Shown here: one piece after another, positions 25,478-34,001 of the stretch
How positions within the stretch are numbered: position 1 is the first letter of the stretch
How the letters are laid out: each line of letters begins with the position of its first letter
Origin: Stenotrophomonas_A sp035629025
Lineage (GTDB): Bacteria > Pseudomonadota > Gammaproteobacteria > Xanthomonadales > Xanthomonadaceae
DNA length: 64,000 nucleotides
Reading direction: 5' to 3'
Assembly: GCA_035629025.1 (NCBI GenBank)
Contig: DASPIU010000076.1
Span: 124,001-188,000, forward strand
Made by a program: the position numbers and the translations under genes
The notes under the pieces: generated by a model
Told to the model about the DNA's origin: nothing
The model's database searches: none
What the model saw: only the letters and a program-made list of their open reading frames with translations

Positions 25478-26329
25478 TCACTGCTGCCTGGCGCTGCGCT
25501 CGCGCGCGATCAGGTGGTCGGCAATGCGCAGCATGTCCTGGTAGCTGGTGCCCTTGACCAGGTACTTGCCGTTGACCACCAGCGACGGCGTGCCACTGAT
25601 CTTGCTGCGCAGCGCGAACTGCTTGGCGCGGTTGGTCTTGGCGGCGACGCCGAAGCTGGCCATGGTGTTGGCGAACACCTTGGGGTCCACGCCATGCTTG
25701 CCGTAGAAGGCGGCGATGTCTTCCACCGAATCACGGCCGCGCTCGCCCTTCAGGCTCTGCTCGACGTGGATGGCGTTGTACAGCGCGTCGTGGGTCTTCT
25801 CCTGCACGCCCAGGGTCTCGGCGGCGTAGAAGGCGCGCGCGTAGTCATCCCAGGTGCCGCCGAACATCGCCGGCACGTACACGAACTGCACGTCCGAAGG
25901 CAGGCCCGCCTTCCACGAGCTCACCAGCGGCTGGAAGCGGAAACAGGCCGGGCACACATAGCCGAACACCTCGGCCACTTCGATCTTGCCGGCGGCCTGC
26001 AGGTAGGGCTGCCCGCCTTCGATCAGCAGATAGTCGGTGCCTTCCACCGGTGCCGGGCCGCTGGGCGGCTGCGCATTGACCGGCGGCTGGTGGCCGGCTT
26101 CGGCCGGGGTGCCGGCGGTGGCCTGTTCGGTGGACGCCGGGGTGCTGGCGCTGCCATCGGCGGCGGCCGCCGCGGTGCTGGCCGGGGCCGGCTCTGCCGG
26201 GGTGGCGGGGGCGGCGGCCGGGGCGCTGGCGCTGGTCTGCGCGGTGTCGGCGCTGCCGTCCTGCGGCTTGCAGGCCACCAGCAGGAGGGGCAACACGGCC
26301 ATCAGGGTCAGGGCAAAGCGGGTCTTCAT
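25478..26329 (-). CDS. DsbA-family thiol:disulfide interchange lipoprotein with Ala/Pro/Thr linker
   Basis: The 283-residue precursor has a lipoprotein signal (LPLLLVAC, lipidated Cys at 20). A low-complexity linker of some 75 residues rich in Ala, Pro, Thr and Ser follows, then a DsbA domain (from about 95) with the active site CPAC in VFGYVCPACFRF and the cis-Pro in SGTPSLVVNGKYLV. It probably makes or reshuffles disulfides in periplasmic proteins while tethered to a membrane. It shares the fold and local motifs (EGGQP, FGGTWDDYARAFYAAE) with the DsbA encoded directly upstream, so the two are tandem paralogues with different active-site dipeptides (PA versus PH). Confidence 0.92.
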   Translation of the reverse strand: MKTRFALTLMAVLPLLLVACKPQDGSADTAQTSASAPAAAPATPAEPAPASTAAAAADGSASTPASTEQATAGTPAEAGHQPPVNAQPPSGPAPVEGTDYLLIEGGQPYLQAAGKIEVAEVFGYVCPACFRFQPLVSSWKAGLPSDVQFVYVPAMFGGTWDDYARAFYAAETLGVQEKTHDALYNAIHVEQSLKGERGRDSVEDIAAFYGKHGVDPKVFANTMASFGVAAKTNRAKQFALRSKISGTPSLVVNGKYLVKGTSYQDMLRIADHLIARERSARQQ

Positions 26330-26410
26330 CGGTGAATCTCCAGCGGGAAAGCGGAAAGGCAGAGGCCGCGCACGGATGATGCATGGCCCCCGGTCAAGGG
26401 CGGCTGAAGC

Positions 26411-27058
26411 TCAGCGCGCGCCGGCGCCGGCCTGGCTGCGGGCAATCAGCGCGTCGGCGTTGCGCAGCAGCTGGGTGAAGTCTCGCCCGCGCACCAGGTA
26501 CACGCCATTGATGATCAGCGCCGGTGTGCCCGGCACCTGCTCGCGCTGCACGAAGCTGCGCGCGGCCTGCAGCTTCGCGTTCACCGCATCGCTCTTGAGC
26601 GTGTCGATGAAGCGCGCCGGCTCGATGCCGTAACCGGCGTAGAACGTCGCCAGTTCCTGCGGGCTGACGTTCTGCGCCGGCAGCGTCTGCTTGTCGTGGA
26701 TGGCCTGGAACATCGCCAGGTGGCTGCGCTTGGCCACGCCGAGCTGGTCGGCGGCGTAGTAGGCACGGGCGTAGGCATCCCAGTTGCCGCCAAAGGTCGC
26801 CGGCACCGGGGTGAAGCGCACGTTCTTCGGCAGCCTGGCCACCCATTGCGCCAGCTGCGGTTCAAAGTGCGCGCAATGCGGGCAGGTGTAGCCAAATACC
26901 TCCACCACCTCGATCTTGCCGGCCAGCGGCGCGAAGGGTTGGCCGCCTTCGATCTCGGTGTAGTCCACGCCGGGCACCAGCTCGGCAGCGGGCGCGGCGC
27001 TGGCCGCCAGCGGCAGCACGGCAAGGGCGGCGAACAGGATGCGGGACATCAGGCTCAT
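26411..27058 (-). CDS. dsbA: DsbA-type periplasmic thiol:disulfide oxidoreductase
   Basis: The 215-residue precursor has a cleavable signal peptide (AASAAPAAE) and a single DsbA domain with the classical CPHC active site in VFGYTCPHCAHFEP and the cis-Pro loop VPGTPALIINGVYLV. It catalyses disulfide formation in exported proteins. ATG 27058 has GGAG 5 nt upstream. It lies 81 bp before the lipoprotein paralogue and behind a strong terminator that ends the cytochrome c4 transcript, so it likely has its own promoter or depends on read-through. Confidence 0.93.
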   Translation of the reverse strand: MSLMSRILFAALAVLPLAASAAPAAELVPGVDYTEIEGGQPFAPLAGKIEVVEVFGYTCPHCAHFEPQLAQWVARLPKNVRFTPVPATFGGNWDAYARAYYAADQLGVAKRSHLAMFQAIHDKQTLPAQNVSPQELATFYAGYGIEPARFIDTLKSDAVNAKLQAARSFVQREQVPGTPALIINGVYLVRGRDFTQLLRNADALIARSQAGAGAR

Positions 27059-27069
27059 AGCGGCTCCAT

Positions 27070-27103
27070 GGGCAAAAACAAACGCCGGTCTGGGGACCGG
27101 CGT
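27070..27103 (-). terminator. Rho-independent terminator after the cytochrome c4 gene
   Basis: A perfect 9-bp stem with a 4-nt loop (27082-27090 / 27095-27103) is followed on the minus strand by TTTGTTTTTG, a classical intrinsic terminator. It sits 43 bp after the cytochrome c4 stop and its T-run ends only about 12 bp before the dsbA start codon, so it also occupies the dsbA leader. Confidence 0.85.
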
Positions 27104-27145
27104 GGTGGGACAACGCCTGCTTGGACCGTGCGACCGGCCGCAGGT

Positions 27146-27943
27146 TCAGGACTTGGGCGGTGTGGCCTGGGCCAGCGCAGCGGCGGCCTCGTCGTCGGCG
27201 CGGTCGTGCAGGCCCTGGATGTAGCTGGCCAGTGCCTGGATTTCCTGCGCGGTCAGCGGCTTGGTCACCTGGGTCATGATATGGGACAGGGGCGTCTGGG
27301 TCTGCAGCGCAGTGCCGGCCTGATATTCCTGCAGGCGTCGCGCGACGTAGGCGGCATGCTGGCCGCTCACGTGCGGGTAGGCCGGGCCGGGATTGCCCGC
27401 GCCGGTCGGCCCATGGCAGGCCATGCACGCCGGGATGCCGCGCGCCACGTCGCCGCCGCGGTACAGCTGCTCGCCGATCTCGTAGAACTTCTTGTCCTTG
27501 TATGGGCCTTCGGTGACCACGCTGTCGTCGGCCAGGCCGGCGCCGGACTTCTGCGTGGCGAAGTAGGCCCCCAGGTCGCGCATGTCCTGCGCGGTGAGGT
27601 CCTGCACGAACGGCAGCATCACCTGGACCGCGCCGCTGGTGCGCTGGCCGTTGCGGATCAGCGCGATCTGCTCGGCCACGTAGCGCTCGCTCTGCCCGGC
27701 GATGCGCGGATAGATGTCGGCGGAAGGATTGCCGTCCGGCCCATGGCAGGCCGCGCAGGCCGCGGCCTTGGCCTGGCCGGCCTTGGCGTCGCCCCAGTGG
27801 GTCTTGGACAGATCGATTTCCAATGGCGCCACGCGCACCGGAGCGTTGTCCGGCACCGGCACGACCGAAGTCTGGGCCAAGGCAACCGCGGCAATCACCG
27901 GTACAGCTAGGGCAGCAAAGGCAAGCACGCGAGCGTGGCGCAT
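27146..27943 (-). CDS. Diheme cytochrome c (cytochrome c4 type)
   Basis: The 265-residue precursor has an N-terminal signal peptide (VIAAVALAQT) and two class I cytochrome c domains, each with a haem-binding motif: CAACH (about residue 62) and CMACH (about 172). The distal Met ligands are probably in AVQVMLPF and LSHIMTQ. Such periplasmic c4 proteins carry electrons from the bc1 complex to terminal oxidases. It is divergent from engB, as seen in many gammaproteobacteria, and is followed by an intrinsic terminator and two DsbA genes; haem attachment and disulfide chemistry both act on periplasmic Cys. Confidence 0.93.
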   Translation of the reverse strand: MRHARVLAFAALAVPVIAAVALAQTSVVPVPDNAPVRVAPLEIDLSKTHWGDAKAGQAKAAACAACHGPDGNPSADIYPRIAGQSERYVAEQIALIRNGQRTSGAVQVMLPFVQDLTAQDMRDLGAYFATQKSGAGLADDSVVTEGPYKDKKFYEIGEQLYRGGDVARGIPACMACHGPTGAGNPGPAYPHVSGQHAAYVARRLQEYQAGTALQTQTPLSHIMTQVTKPLTAQEIQALASYIQGLHDRADDEAAAALAQATPPKS

Positions 27944-28077
27944 CAGCTAGAGCTCCGTAAGAACCTGGACGTCTGCGTTGGGGCGTGGGGGCCGCAGTTG
28001 TGTCCGATTATCACGTTGCCTTTGCGCGGCGGTCAACGAAGCGCCTGCCCCGGGCCGGGACATGCGATCCTACGCAC

Positions 28078-28698
28078 ATGTCGCAACTCATCGAACGTGC
28101 CCAATATCTCCTTTCCGCCCACAATGCCAGGCAGCTGCCGGCCGATGGCGGGTACGAGGTCGCCTTTGCCGGCCGCTCCAATGCCGGCAAGTCCAGCGCG
28201 CTCAACGCGCTGACCCGGCAGAACAGCCTGGCGCGCGTGTCCAAGACCCCGGGGCGGACCCAGCAGCTGGTGTTCTTCCAGATCCAGCCCGAGCGCTACC
28301 TGGTGGACCTGCCCGGCTATGGTTATGCCAAGGTGCCGCAGGACCTGCAGGCGCACTGGCAGGCCTTCATCGACCAGTATTTCCGTACCCGCGAGGCCTT
28401 GCGCGGCCTGGTGGTGGTGATGGACATCCGCCATCCGCTCAAGGACTACGACAAGCAGATGCTGGGCTATGCGGTCGAACGCGGGCTGCCCGCGCATGCG
28501 CTGCTGACCAAGGCTGACAAGCTCGGCCGCGGCCAGCAGGCGCAGGCATTGCAGAAGGTACGCAAGGAACTGGGCTCGCTGTGGGCCGACAGCGTCAGCG
28601 TGCAGCTGTTCTCCGGCGAGTCGCGGCAAGGCGTGGACGAGCTGCGTGGCATTGTCGGCAACTGGCTCGGCCTGGGCGAAGAGCCCCCGGCAACCTGA
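28078..28698 (+). CDS. engB: Ribosome-biogenesis GTPase EngB (YihA/YsxC)
   Basis: The 206-residue TRAFAC-class GTPase acts in 50S subunit assembly. G motifs: G1 AGRSNAGKSS, G2 region SKTPGRTQQL, G3 DLPGYGYAKV, G4 LLTKADKL, and G5 FSGES. The DLPGYGYAK block is diagnostic of EngB. ATG 28078 matches the family N-terminus; the open frame continues upstream to 27985 but through the divergent promoter region. Essential in many bacteria. Confidence 0.96.
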   Translation: MSQLIERAQYLLSAHNARQLPADGGYEVAFAGRSNAGKSSALNALTRQNSLARVSKTPGRTQQLVFFQIQPERYLVDLPGYGYAKVPQDLQAHWQAFIDQYFRTREALRGLVVVMDIRHPLKDYDKQMLGYAVERGLPAHALLTKADKLGRGQQAQALQKVRKELGSLWADSVSVQLFSGESRQGVDELRGIVGNWLGLGEEPPAT

Positions 28699-28725
28699 GG
28701 ATTGGCGCGCCGCGTCCGGCGCCGC

Positions 28726-29439
28726 TCAGACCACGATGTCGAACAGGCCGCCGATCAGGCGCGCCGCGGCCATCGCCGCCGCCCCCCAGAAGGTCACGCG
28801 CAAGGCGCCGCGCCATGGCGAAGCACCGCCCATGTGCGCCGCCCAGGCGCCGGTGATCAACAGCCCGGCCAGCGTCGCCACCGTGGTGGCGACCGCCGCA
28901 TGCGTGGCCGGTGCCAGCGCGGCGGTGAGCAAGGGCAGCGCCGCGCCGCAACAGAACGCCGCGGCCGAGGTCAACGCGGCCTGCAATGGGCGGGCGCGCA
29001 TGATCTCGGTGATGCCCAGTTCGTCGCGTGCGTGCGCGCCCAGTGCATCGTGCGCGGTGAGCGCCACGGCCACCTGGCGCGCCAGCGCTGCATCCAGTCC
29101 GCGCTGGCGGTAGATCGCCGCCAGTTCTTCCAGCTCGCTATGCGGCTCTTCTTCCAGCTCGCGGCGCTCGGTGGCTAGGTCGGCGGCCTCGGTATCGGCC
29201 TGCGAACGGACCGAAACATACTCGCCGGCCGCCATCGACATCGCCCCGGCCACGGTGGCCGCCACGCCAGCGGCCAGTACCGCCTGCGCCGGCACACCGC
29301 TGGCGGCCACGCCCACGACCACGCCGGCCACCGACACGATGCCGTCGTTGGCACCGAGCACCGCCGCGCGCAGCCAGCCGACGCGGCCGGCGCGGTGGAC
29401 TTCGGCATGGCGGCTGGGCAGGGGCGAGCGACGCGGCAT
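28726..29439 (-). CDS. VIT1/CCC1-family membrane transporter (iron/manganese)
   Basis: The 237-residue protein has the VIT family signature: LGANDGIVSVAGVVVGVA in the first span, AGAMSMAAGEYVSVRSQADTE in the second, a cytoplasmic helical acidic/charged domain (about 85-150, with EERRELEEE-like Glu clusters that bind metal in plant VIT1), then three C-terminal spans ending RLIGGLFDIVV. Eukaryotic relatives move Fe2+ or Mn2+ into vacuoles; bacterial members are presumed metal exporters. It is convergent with engB (27 bp apart) and divergent from gshA. Confidence 0.9.
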   Translation of the reverse strand: MPRRSPLPSRHAEVHRAGRVGWLRAAVLGANDGIVSVAGVVVGVAASGVPAQAVLAAGVAATVAGAMSMAAGEYVSVRSQADTEAADLATERRELEEEPHSELEELAAIYRQRGLDAALARQVAVALTAHDALGAHARDELGITEIMRARPLQAALTSAAAFCCGAALPLLTAALAPATHAAVATTVATLAGLLITGAWAAHMGGASPWRGALRVTFWGAAAMAAARLIGGLFDIVV

Positions 29440-29625
29440 CGGAACTCCGGGGCAAGGATGATGGGGTGCGGGTGGCGCGCTACGGGCGTGGGCGGAAATG
29501 TGTAACGCCAGTTCCGCAACGTCCCTGGCACGGGCCTCAGGCTATAGTGCCAGCCCTTGTGGGGCCAGCGTCTGGCCGCACGCCGCTGTTCCTTCCTCCC
29601 GTCCCACATTAGCGAGCCCGCCCCT

Positions 29626-30990
29626 TTGTCGAGCCCCAGCCACGTCGCCGACACGCCGATCACCGACCACCGCCAGCTCGTCGAGGTGCTCGCTTCCGGC
29701 GAGAAGCCCGCGGCGCAGTGGCGCATCGGCACCGAGCACGAGAAGTTCGGTTTTCGCCTCGACGACCTGCGCCCGCCCACCTTCGACGGTGAGCGCGGCA
29801 TCGAAGCCCTGCTTACCGGCCTGACCCGCTTTGGCTGGGAGCCGGTGCAGGAAGGCGGTCGCACCATCGCGCTGACCCGCGATGGCGCCTCGGTCACGCT
29901 GGAGCCGGCCGGCCAGCTGGAACTGTCCGGCGCGGCGGTGGAGAGCATCCACCACACCTGCGTGGAAACCGGCACGCACCTGGGCGAAGTGGCCGAAGTG
30001 GCGGGCGAGCTGCAGCTGGGCTTCCTCGGCATGGGCTTCCAGCCGAAGTGGCGCCGCGACGAGATGCCGTGGATGCCCAAGGGCCGCTACCAGATCATGC
30101 GCGCCTACATGCCCAAGGTCGGTCAGCTCGGCCTGGACATGATGACCCGCACCTGCACGGTGCAGGTCAATCTGGACTACGCCAGCGAAGCGGACATGGT
30201 GAAGAAGTTCCGCGTGTCGCTGGCGTTGCAGCCGGTGGCGACCGCGTTGTTTGCCGATTCGCCGTTCACCGAGGGCCAGCCCAACGGCTACCTGAGCTAC
30301 CGCTCGCATATCTGGACCGATACCGACGCCGACCGCACCGGCATGCTCGACTTCGTGTTCGAGGATGGCTTCGGCTACGAGCGTTATGTCGACTACCTGC
30401 TCGACGTGCCGATGTACTTCTCCTACCGCGACGGTATCTACCACGATGCCAGCGGGGAGAGCTTCCGCGATTTCCTGCAGGGCAAGTTGCCGGTGCTGCC
30501 GGGTGCGCTGCCGACCTTGCGCGACTGGTCCGATCACATGACCACCGCCTTCCCCGAGGTGCGGCTGAAGAAGTACCTGGAGATGCGCGGCGCCGATGCC
30601 GGTCCGTGGGCGCGGCTGTGCGCGCTGCCGGCGTTCTGGGTCGGCCTGCTGTATGACGATGCCGCGCTCGATGCGGCCTGGGACCTGGTCAAGGATTTCA
30701 GCCTGGCCGAGCGCCACGCGTTGCGCGATGGCGTGCCGCGGCATGCGCTGAGGCTGCCGTTCCGCGGTGGCACGGTGCGCGACCTCGCCGCGCGCGCGCT
30801 GGAGATCGCGGTGGCGGGCCTGCGCCGGCGCGCGCGCCGCAACGCCGATGGCCAGGACGAAAGCCCGTTCCTCGACGTGTTGCGCGAAATCGTCGACAGC
30901 GGCCTGACCCCGGCCGAACGCAAGCTGGCGCTGTTCCATGGGCGCTGGCAGGGCAGCGTGGATCCGCTGTTCGCCGAGTTTGCTTACTGA
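29626..30990 (+). CDS. gshA: Glutamate-cysteine ligase (GCS2 / plant-proteobacterial type)
   Basis: The 454-residue enzyme makes gamma-glutamylcysteine, the first step of glutathione synthesis. It belongs to the plant/alphaproteobacterial type also found in xanthomonads: WRIGTEHEKFGF, FLGMGFQPKW, MPKGRYQIMRAYMPK, GLDMMTRTCTVQVNLDY, FADSPFTEG and SYRSHIWTDTD. The start is assigned to TTG 29626, giving an N-terminus MSSPSHVADTPITD; an in-frame ATG at 29557 has no better support. Glutathione made here would serve the GST encoded at 48.9 kb. Convergent with a histidine kinase gene through a short hairpin. Confidence 0.93.
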   Translation: MSSPSHVADTPITDHRQLVEVLASGEKPAAQWRIGTEHEKFGFRLDDLRPPTFDGERGIEALLTGLTRFGWEPVQEGGRTIALTRDGASVTLEPAGQLELSGAAVESIHHTCVETGTHLGEVAEVAGELQLGFLGMGFQPKWRRDEMPWMPKGRYQIMRAYMPKVGQLGLDMMTRTCTVQVNLDYASEADMVKKFRVSLALQPVATALFADSPFTEGQPNGYLSYRSHIWTDTDADRTGMLDFVFEDGFGYERYVDYLLDVPMYFSYRDGIYHDASGESFRDFLQGKLPVLPGALPTLRDWSDHMTTAFPEVRLKKYLEMRGADAGPWARLCALPAFWVGLLYDDAALDAAWDLVKDFSLAERHALRDGVPRHALRLPFRGGTVRDLAARALEIAVAGLRRRARRNADGQDESPFLDVLREIVDSGLTPAERKLALFHGRWQGSVDPLFAEFAY

Positions 30991-30993
30991 GCC

Positions 30994-31009
30994 AGCCCGC
31001 CAGCGGGCT
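30994..31009. terminator. Short hairpin between convergent gshA and histidine kinase genes
   Basis: A 7-bp perfect stem AGCCCGC/GCGGGCT (30994-31000, 31003-31009) with only 2 bases between the arms lies in the 18-bp gap between the two stop codons. A 12-bp direct repeat GCTTACTGAGCC (30982-30993, 31007-31018) flanks it. No T-run is present, so termination efficiency is uncertain. Confidence 0.4.
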
Positions 31010-32457
31010 TACTGAGCCTCGCCCGGCAGGCACGGCAGGCGCACGCTGGCGCGCAGCCCGCCGCCGGGCCGGTTGTCCAGCGCCAGCTCGCCACCATGCG
31101 CGGTGGCAATGCCGTTGGCGACCGCCAGGCCCAGGCCGATGCCGCCGGTATCGCGGTTGCGCGAAGCTTCTCCGCGCACGAACGGCAGCAGCAGTTGTTC
31201 GCGTTGCGCCGGGTCGATGCCCGGGCCGTCGTCGTCCACCCACAACACGCAGTGGCCGTCTTCGCGGTGCAGCGCCAGGCGCGCGTTGCCGCCGTACTTG
31301 AGCGCGTTCTCGCACAGGTTGGCGACCATCCGCCGCAGTGCCATCGGATCGCCTTCCAGCAGCACCGAGGCCCCCGGCAGGATCTTCGCGTCGGCGCCGG
31401 TGTCGGCCAGGTCATCGACCACGCCTTCGGCGAGCAGGCGGAAGTCCAGCCGCGCGCGCGGGCCTGATCGCTGCGCATTGCGGATGAAGTCCAGCGCCGC
31501 GCTGATCATGGTCTTCATTTCTTCCACGTCGGCCATCACCCGCTCGCGCAGCGGCGCCGGCGCCGATTCCATGCGGAACGCCAGCCGCGCCAGCGGCGTG
31601 CGCAGGTCGTGGGCAATGGCCGCCACCATCTGCGTGCGCTCGTGGACCATGCGGTTCAGGCGCGCCTGCATGGTGTTGAACGAATCCACCGCCTGCGCCA
31701 GTTCGGCCGGCCCTTGCGGCGGCAGCGGCGGGGCGTCGGGATGGCGGCCGAGACGGTCCGCCGCCGCGGAGAAGCCCCGGATCGGCGCCGCGAGCGCACG
31801 CGAGAACCACCACGCCAGCGGCAGCATCAGCAGCAGGCCGGCGGCAAACAGCAGCACCACCTGCAACTTGAACGCGCCGCTAAGCCGGCGCCCGGGCGAG
31901 GTGACCACGCGCCAGCGCCCGTCGGCCTGGCGCACTGCCGCGGTAAAGCCGTCGAACGCATTCTTGCCGGCGATGAAGTCGCCGCCGGGCCCGCGCCGCG
32001 GGCCGCCGCCTGGCGCGTCGAAGTGGTCATCGAAGTGACCGTCGAAATGCCCGTCGAAGTCCGGCGGGGGGTCGGCCAGGGGCAGCGACCCGGGCGCCGG
32101 CACGAAGCGGCCGCCGCGGTCGAAAGCATCGCCGCCGCGGCTATAGAAGCGCACGTCGGCTGGCGCCACGCCGAGCCAGTGCGCCATCAGTGCCTCGATG
32201 CGCGGTTCCCGATGCTGCTGCGCGCCGGGTCGCGGCAGCGCGGACTGGGTGCGCACCTGCAATCGCGCATCGCTGGCCGGCATCTGCGTGCCCAGCAGCG
32301 CGACCACTTCCGGTGGATGGGTCGGCACATCGAAGATCGGCGTGCGCAACAGCAGCAACGCCACACCCAGCCCTTGCGCCACGCCGAGCGCGGCGGCCAG
32401 CAGCAGGAAGGTACGAACGAAGATCGACAGCCGCCGCCGCGGCCGCACGCTGCTCAC
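31009..32457 (-). CDS. Two-component sensor histidine kinase with Asp/His-rich periplasmic repeat
   Basis: The 482-residue kinase has two membrane spans (about 14-37 and 195-215) around a periplasmic domain of some 155 residues. That domain contains DFDGHFDGHFDDHFD, three or four repeats of an Asp/His unit that could bind a divalent metal, followed by a Gly/Pro/Arg-rich turn. HAMP (about 215-270), HisKA with the phospho-acceptor in AIAHDLRTPLARL, N box NLCENALKYGG, G1 VDDDGPGID and G2 GGIGLGLAV follow. The start is a GTG overlapping the response-regulator stop by 4 nt (GTGA), so the pair is translationally coupled. Signal unknown; metal or envelope stress is a reasonable guess from the repeat. 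Confidence 0.93.
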   Translation of the reverse strand: MSSVRPRRRLSIFVRTFLLLAAALGVAQGLGVALLLLRTPIFDVPTHPPEVVALLGTQMPASDARLQVRTQSALPRPGAQQHREPRIEALMAHWLGVAPADVRFYSRGGDAFDRGGRFVPAPGSLPLADPPPDFDGHFDGHFDDHFDAPGGGPRRGPGGDFIAGKNAFDGFTAAVRQADGRWRVVTSPGRRLSGAFKLQVVLLFAAGLLLMLPLAWWFSRALAAPIRGFSAAADRLGRHPDAPPLPPQGPAELAQAVDSFNTMQARLNRMVHERTQMVAAIAHDLRTPLARLAFRMESAPAPLRERVMADVEEMKTMISAALDFIRNAQRSGPRARLDFRLLAEGVVDDLADTGADAKILPGASVLLEGDPMALRRMVANLCENALKYGGNARLALHREDGHCVLWVDDDGPGIDPAQREQLLLPFVRGEASRNRDTGGIGLGLAVANGIATAHGGELALDNRPGGGLRASVRLPCLPGEAQ

Positions 32458-33164
32458 AGGCGGATCACGTTCGGCAGCAGCATGTAGCCCTCGTTGCGCA
32501 CCGTGCGGATCATTTCGGTGTGCACGCGTTCGTTGATCTTGCGCCGCAGGCGGCTGATCTGGCTGTCGATGGCGCGGTCGTACACGTCGGTGTCGCGGCC
32601 GCGTGCCAGGTCCAGCAACTGGTCGCGGCTGAGTACGCGCTGCGGGTGTTCGACGAAAGTGCGCAACAGGCTGAACTCGCCATCGGAAAGATGGATGAAG
32701 ACGCCGGTCGGGTCGCGCAGGTCGCGGCGCATCACGTCCAGGCGCCAGCCAGCAAATTCGTAGACATTGCCACGGTGGTCGGACAGCTCGGCCTGCAGCT
32801 GGCTGCGCCGCAGCAGCGCGCGCACCCGCGCCAGCAATTCGCGTGGGTTGCAGGGCTTGGCCAGGTAGTCGTCGGCGCCCACTTCCAGGCCGATGATGCG
32901 GTCGGTGTCCTCGCCCAGCGCGCTGAGCATGATCACCGCCGGTGCGCTGCGTTCGCTGGCCAGCTGGCGTGCGGCGCTGAGCCCGTCCTCGCCCGGCATC
33001 ATCACGTCCAGGATCACCAGGTCGGCGCGGCGCTCGGTCATCGCCTGACGCATGCCGCTGACGTTCTCGGCGGTGCGCACGTGGTAGCCGTGCTCGCCCA
33101 GGAAGTGGCCGATCAGCCGGCGCAGGTCGGGGTCGTCGTCAACCACCAGGATCGAAGCGGACAT
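32454..33164 (-). CDS. OmpR/PhoB-family response regulator
   Basis: The 236-residue regulator has a complete receiver domain (acidic VVDDDPD, phospho-acceptor Asp in LVILDVMMPGEDG, Lys in YLAKPCNPREL) and a winged-helix DNA-binding domain (FSLLRTFVEHPQRVLSRDQLL ending in RTVRNEGYMLLP). It is the partner of the downstream sensor kinase, with which it overlaps by 4 nt. A divergent gene for a His/Pro-rich lipoprotein starts 244 bp upstream and is a natural candidate target. Confidence 0.95.
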   Translation of the reverse strand: MSASILVVDDDPDLRRLIGHFLGEHGYHVRTAENVSGMRQAMTERRADLVILDVMMPGEDGLSAARQLASERSAPAVIMLSALGEDTDRIIGLEVGADDYLAKPCNPRELLARVRALLRRSQLQAELSDHRGNVYEFAGWRLDVMRRDLRDPTGVFIHLSDGEFSLLRTFVEHPQRVLSRDQLLDLARGRDTDVYDRAIDSQISRLRRKINERVHTEMIRTVRNEGYMLLPNVIRL

Positions 33165-33408
33165 TGCGGTCTCGGGGTGCCATGCGGCCGGGCGGGGAAG
33201 GCCATGATACGGAGCGCTCCGCGCGCGTTCTTGTCAATGCATGTCAAGCCATGCCGGGCGCCGCCACCACCGCAACCAGGCGCCGCCGCCGCGGAGGGTT
33301 TGCCAACCGCCTGCCGGCCCGGCGCAATCCGGTCAAACACCGGCAAACCAGCGCCATCTGTGCGGCTCAGGCTGTGCGCGGCAAACACGCTCCATACGAG
33401 GAATCCTG
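33165..33408. promoter_or_regulatory. Divergent region between response regulator and small lipoprotein
   Basis: The 244-bp intergenic region contains the promoters of both divergent genes. An imperfect direct repeat CTTGTCAATGCATGTCAAGCC near 33231-33251, with two TGTCAA units 10 bp apart (one helical turn), resembles the layout of OmpR-family binding sites. This is a candidate only. Confidence 0.35.
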
Positions 33409-33744
33409 ATGAAGATGGCATCGGCATCGCGCCTCGGCGCGCCGTTGTTCGTGGCTCTGTTACTGGCCGGTTGCGCGGGCATGTGTTCGCGCCCGGAGGA
33501 CGCGCCGCCGCCGGCGCATGGCGGACCGAGCCCGCATCACTGGCATGGCGGCTCCGGCCACGACCCCGCGCTCGCCGCGGCCATGGACGCCTGCAAGGCC
33601 ACGCTCGACGCGGACGCTGACGCGATCACGGGCAGCAACGCTGGCGCGGTCAAGCCATCGCGCGAAGCGATGGCCGCCTGCCTCAAGGACCAAGGCATCG
33701 ATCCGCCACCCCCGCACGCAGGACTTCCGCCGCCCTGGCATTGA
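33409..33744 (+). CDS. Small His/Pro-rich lipoprotein, function unknown
   Basis: The 111-residue precursor carries a lipobox (LLLAGC, Cys at about 22). The mature chain is rich in Pro and His (HGGPSPHHWHGGSGHD near the front, PPPPHAGLPPPWH at the end) around a short helical core with two Cys (MDACKATLDADAD and MAACLKDQG). The His clusters suggest metal binding. It is divergent from the response regulator whose kinase has an Asp/His repeat outside the membrane, so the three may form one metal- or envelope-sensing unit; this is inference. A terminator follows at 33779. Confidence 0.75.
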   Translation: MKMASASRLGAPLFVALLLAGCAGMCSRPEDAPPPAHGGPSPHHWHGGSGHDPALAAAMDACKATLDADADAITGSNAGAVKPSREAMAACLKDQGIDPPPPHAGLPPPWH

Positions 33745-33778
33745 GGGCACGGCCGCGCTTGCGGCCACCGTGGTACCT

Positions 33779-33810
33779 GGCCCGGCGCCGCCTCTGCCGG
33801 GCCGTTTCTT
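33779..33810 (+). terminator. Rho-independent terminator after the small lipoprotein gene
   Basis: An 8-bp GC-only stem GGCCCGGC/GCCGGGCC (33779-33786, 33796-33803) with a 9-nt loop is followed by GTTTCTT. It lies 34 bp after the stop codon. Confidence 0.75.
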
Positions 33811-34001
33811 GGCCATCGGAATCCAGTGCTGGCTGAGCCGATCAGAGAGATCGGGTGAGCTCCGCCAGTTTGTTGGAACCGCACTGACCGGGGCCATCAA
33901 TCGAAGGCCGACTTGGTAGGACTCCCTCCGCCGACGGAGGTTGGACAGCCTCGCTTCGGCAGAATTAGGATGTCGCTGGGTAGCTGTGACGGAAGGGACG
34001 C

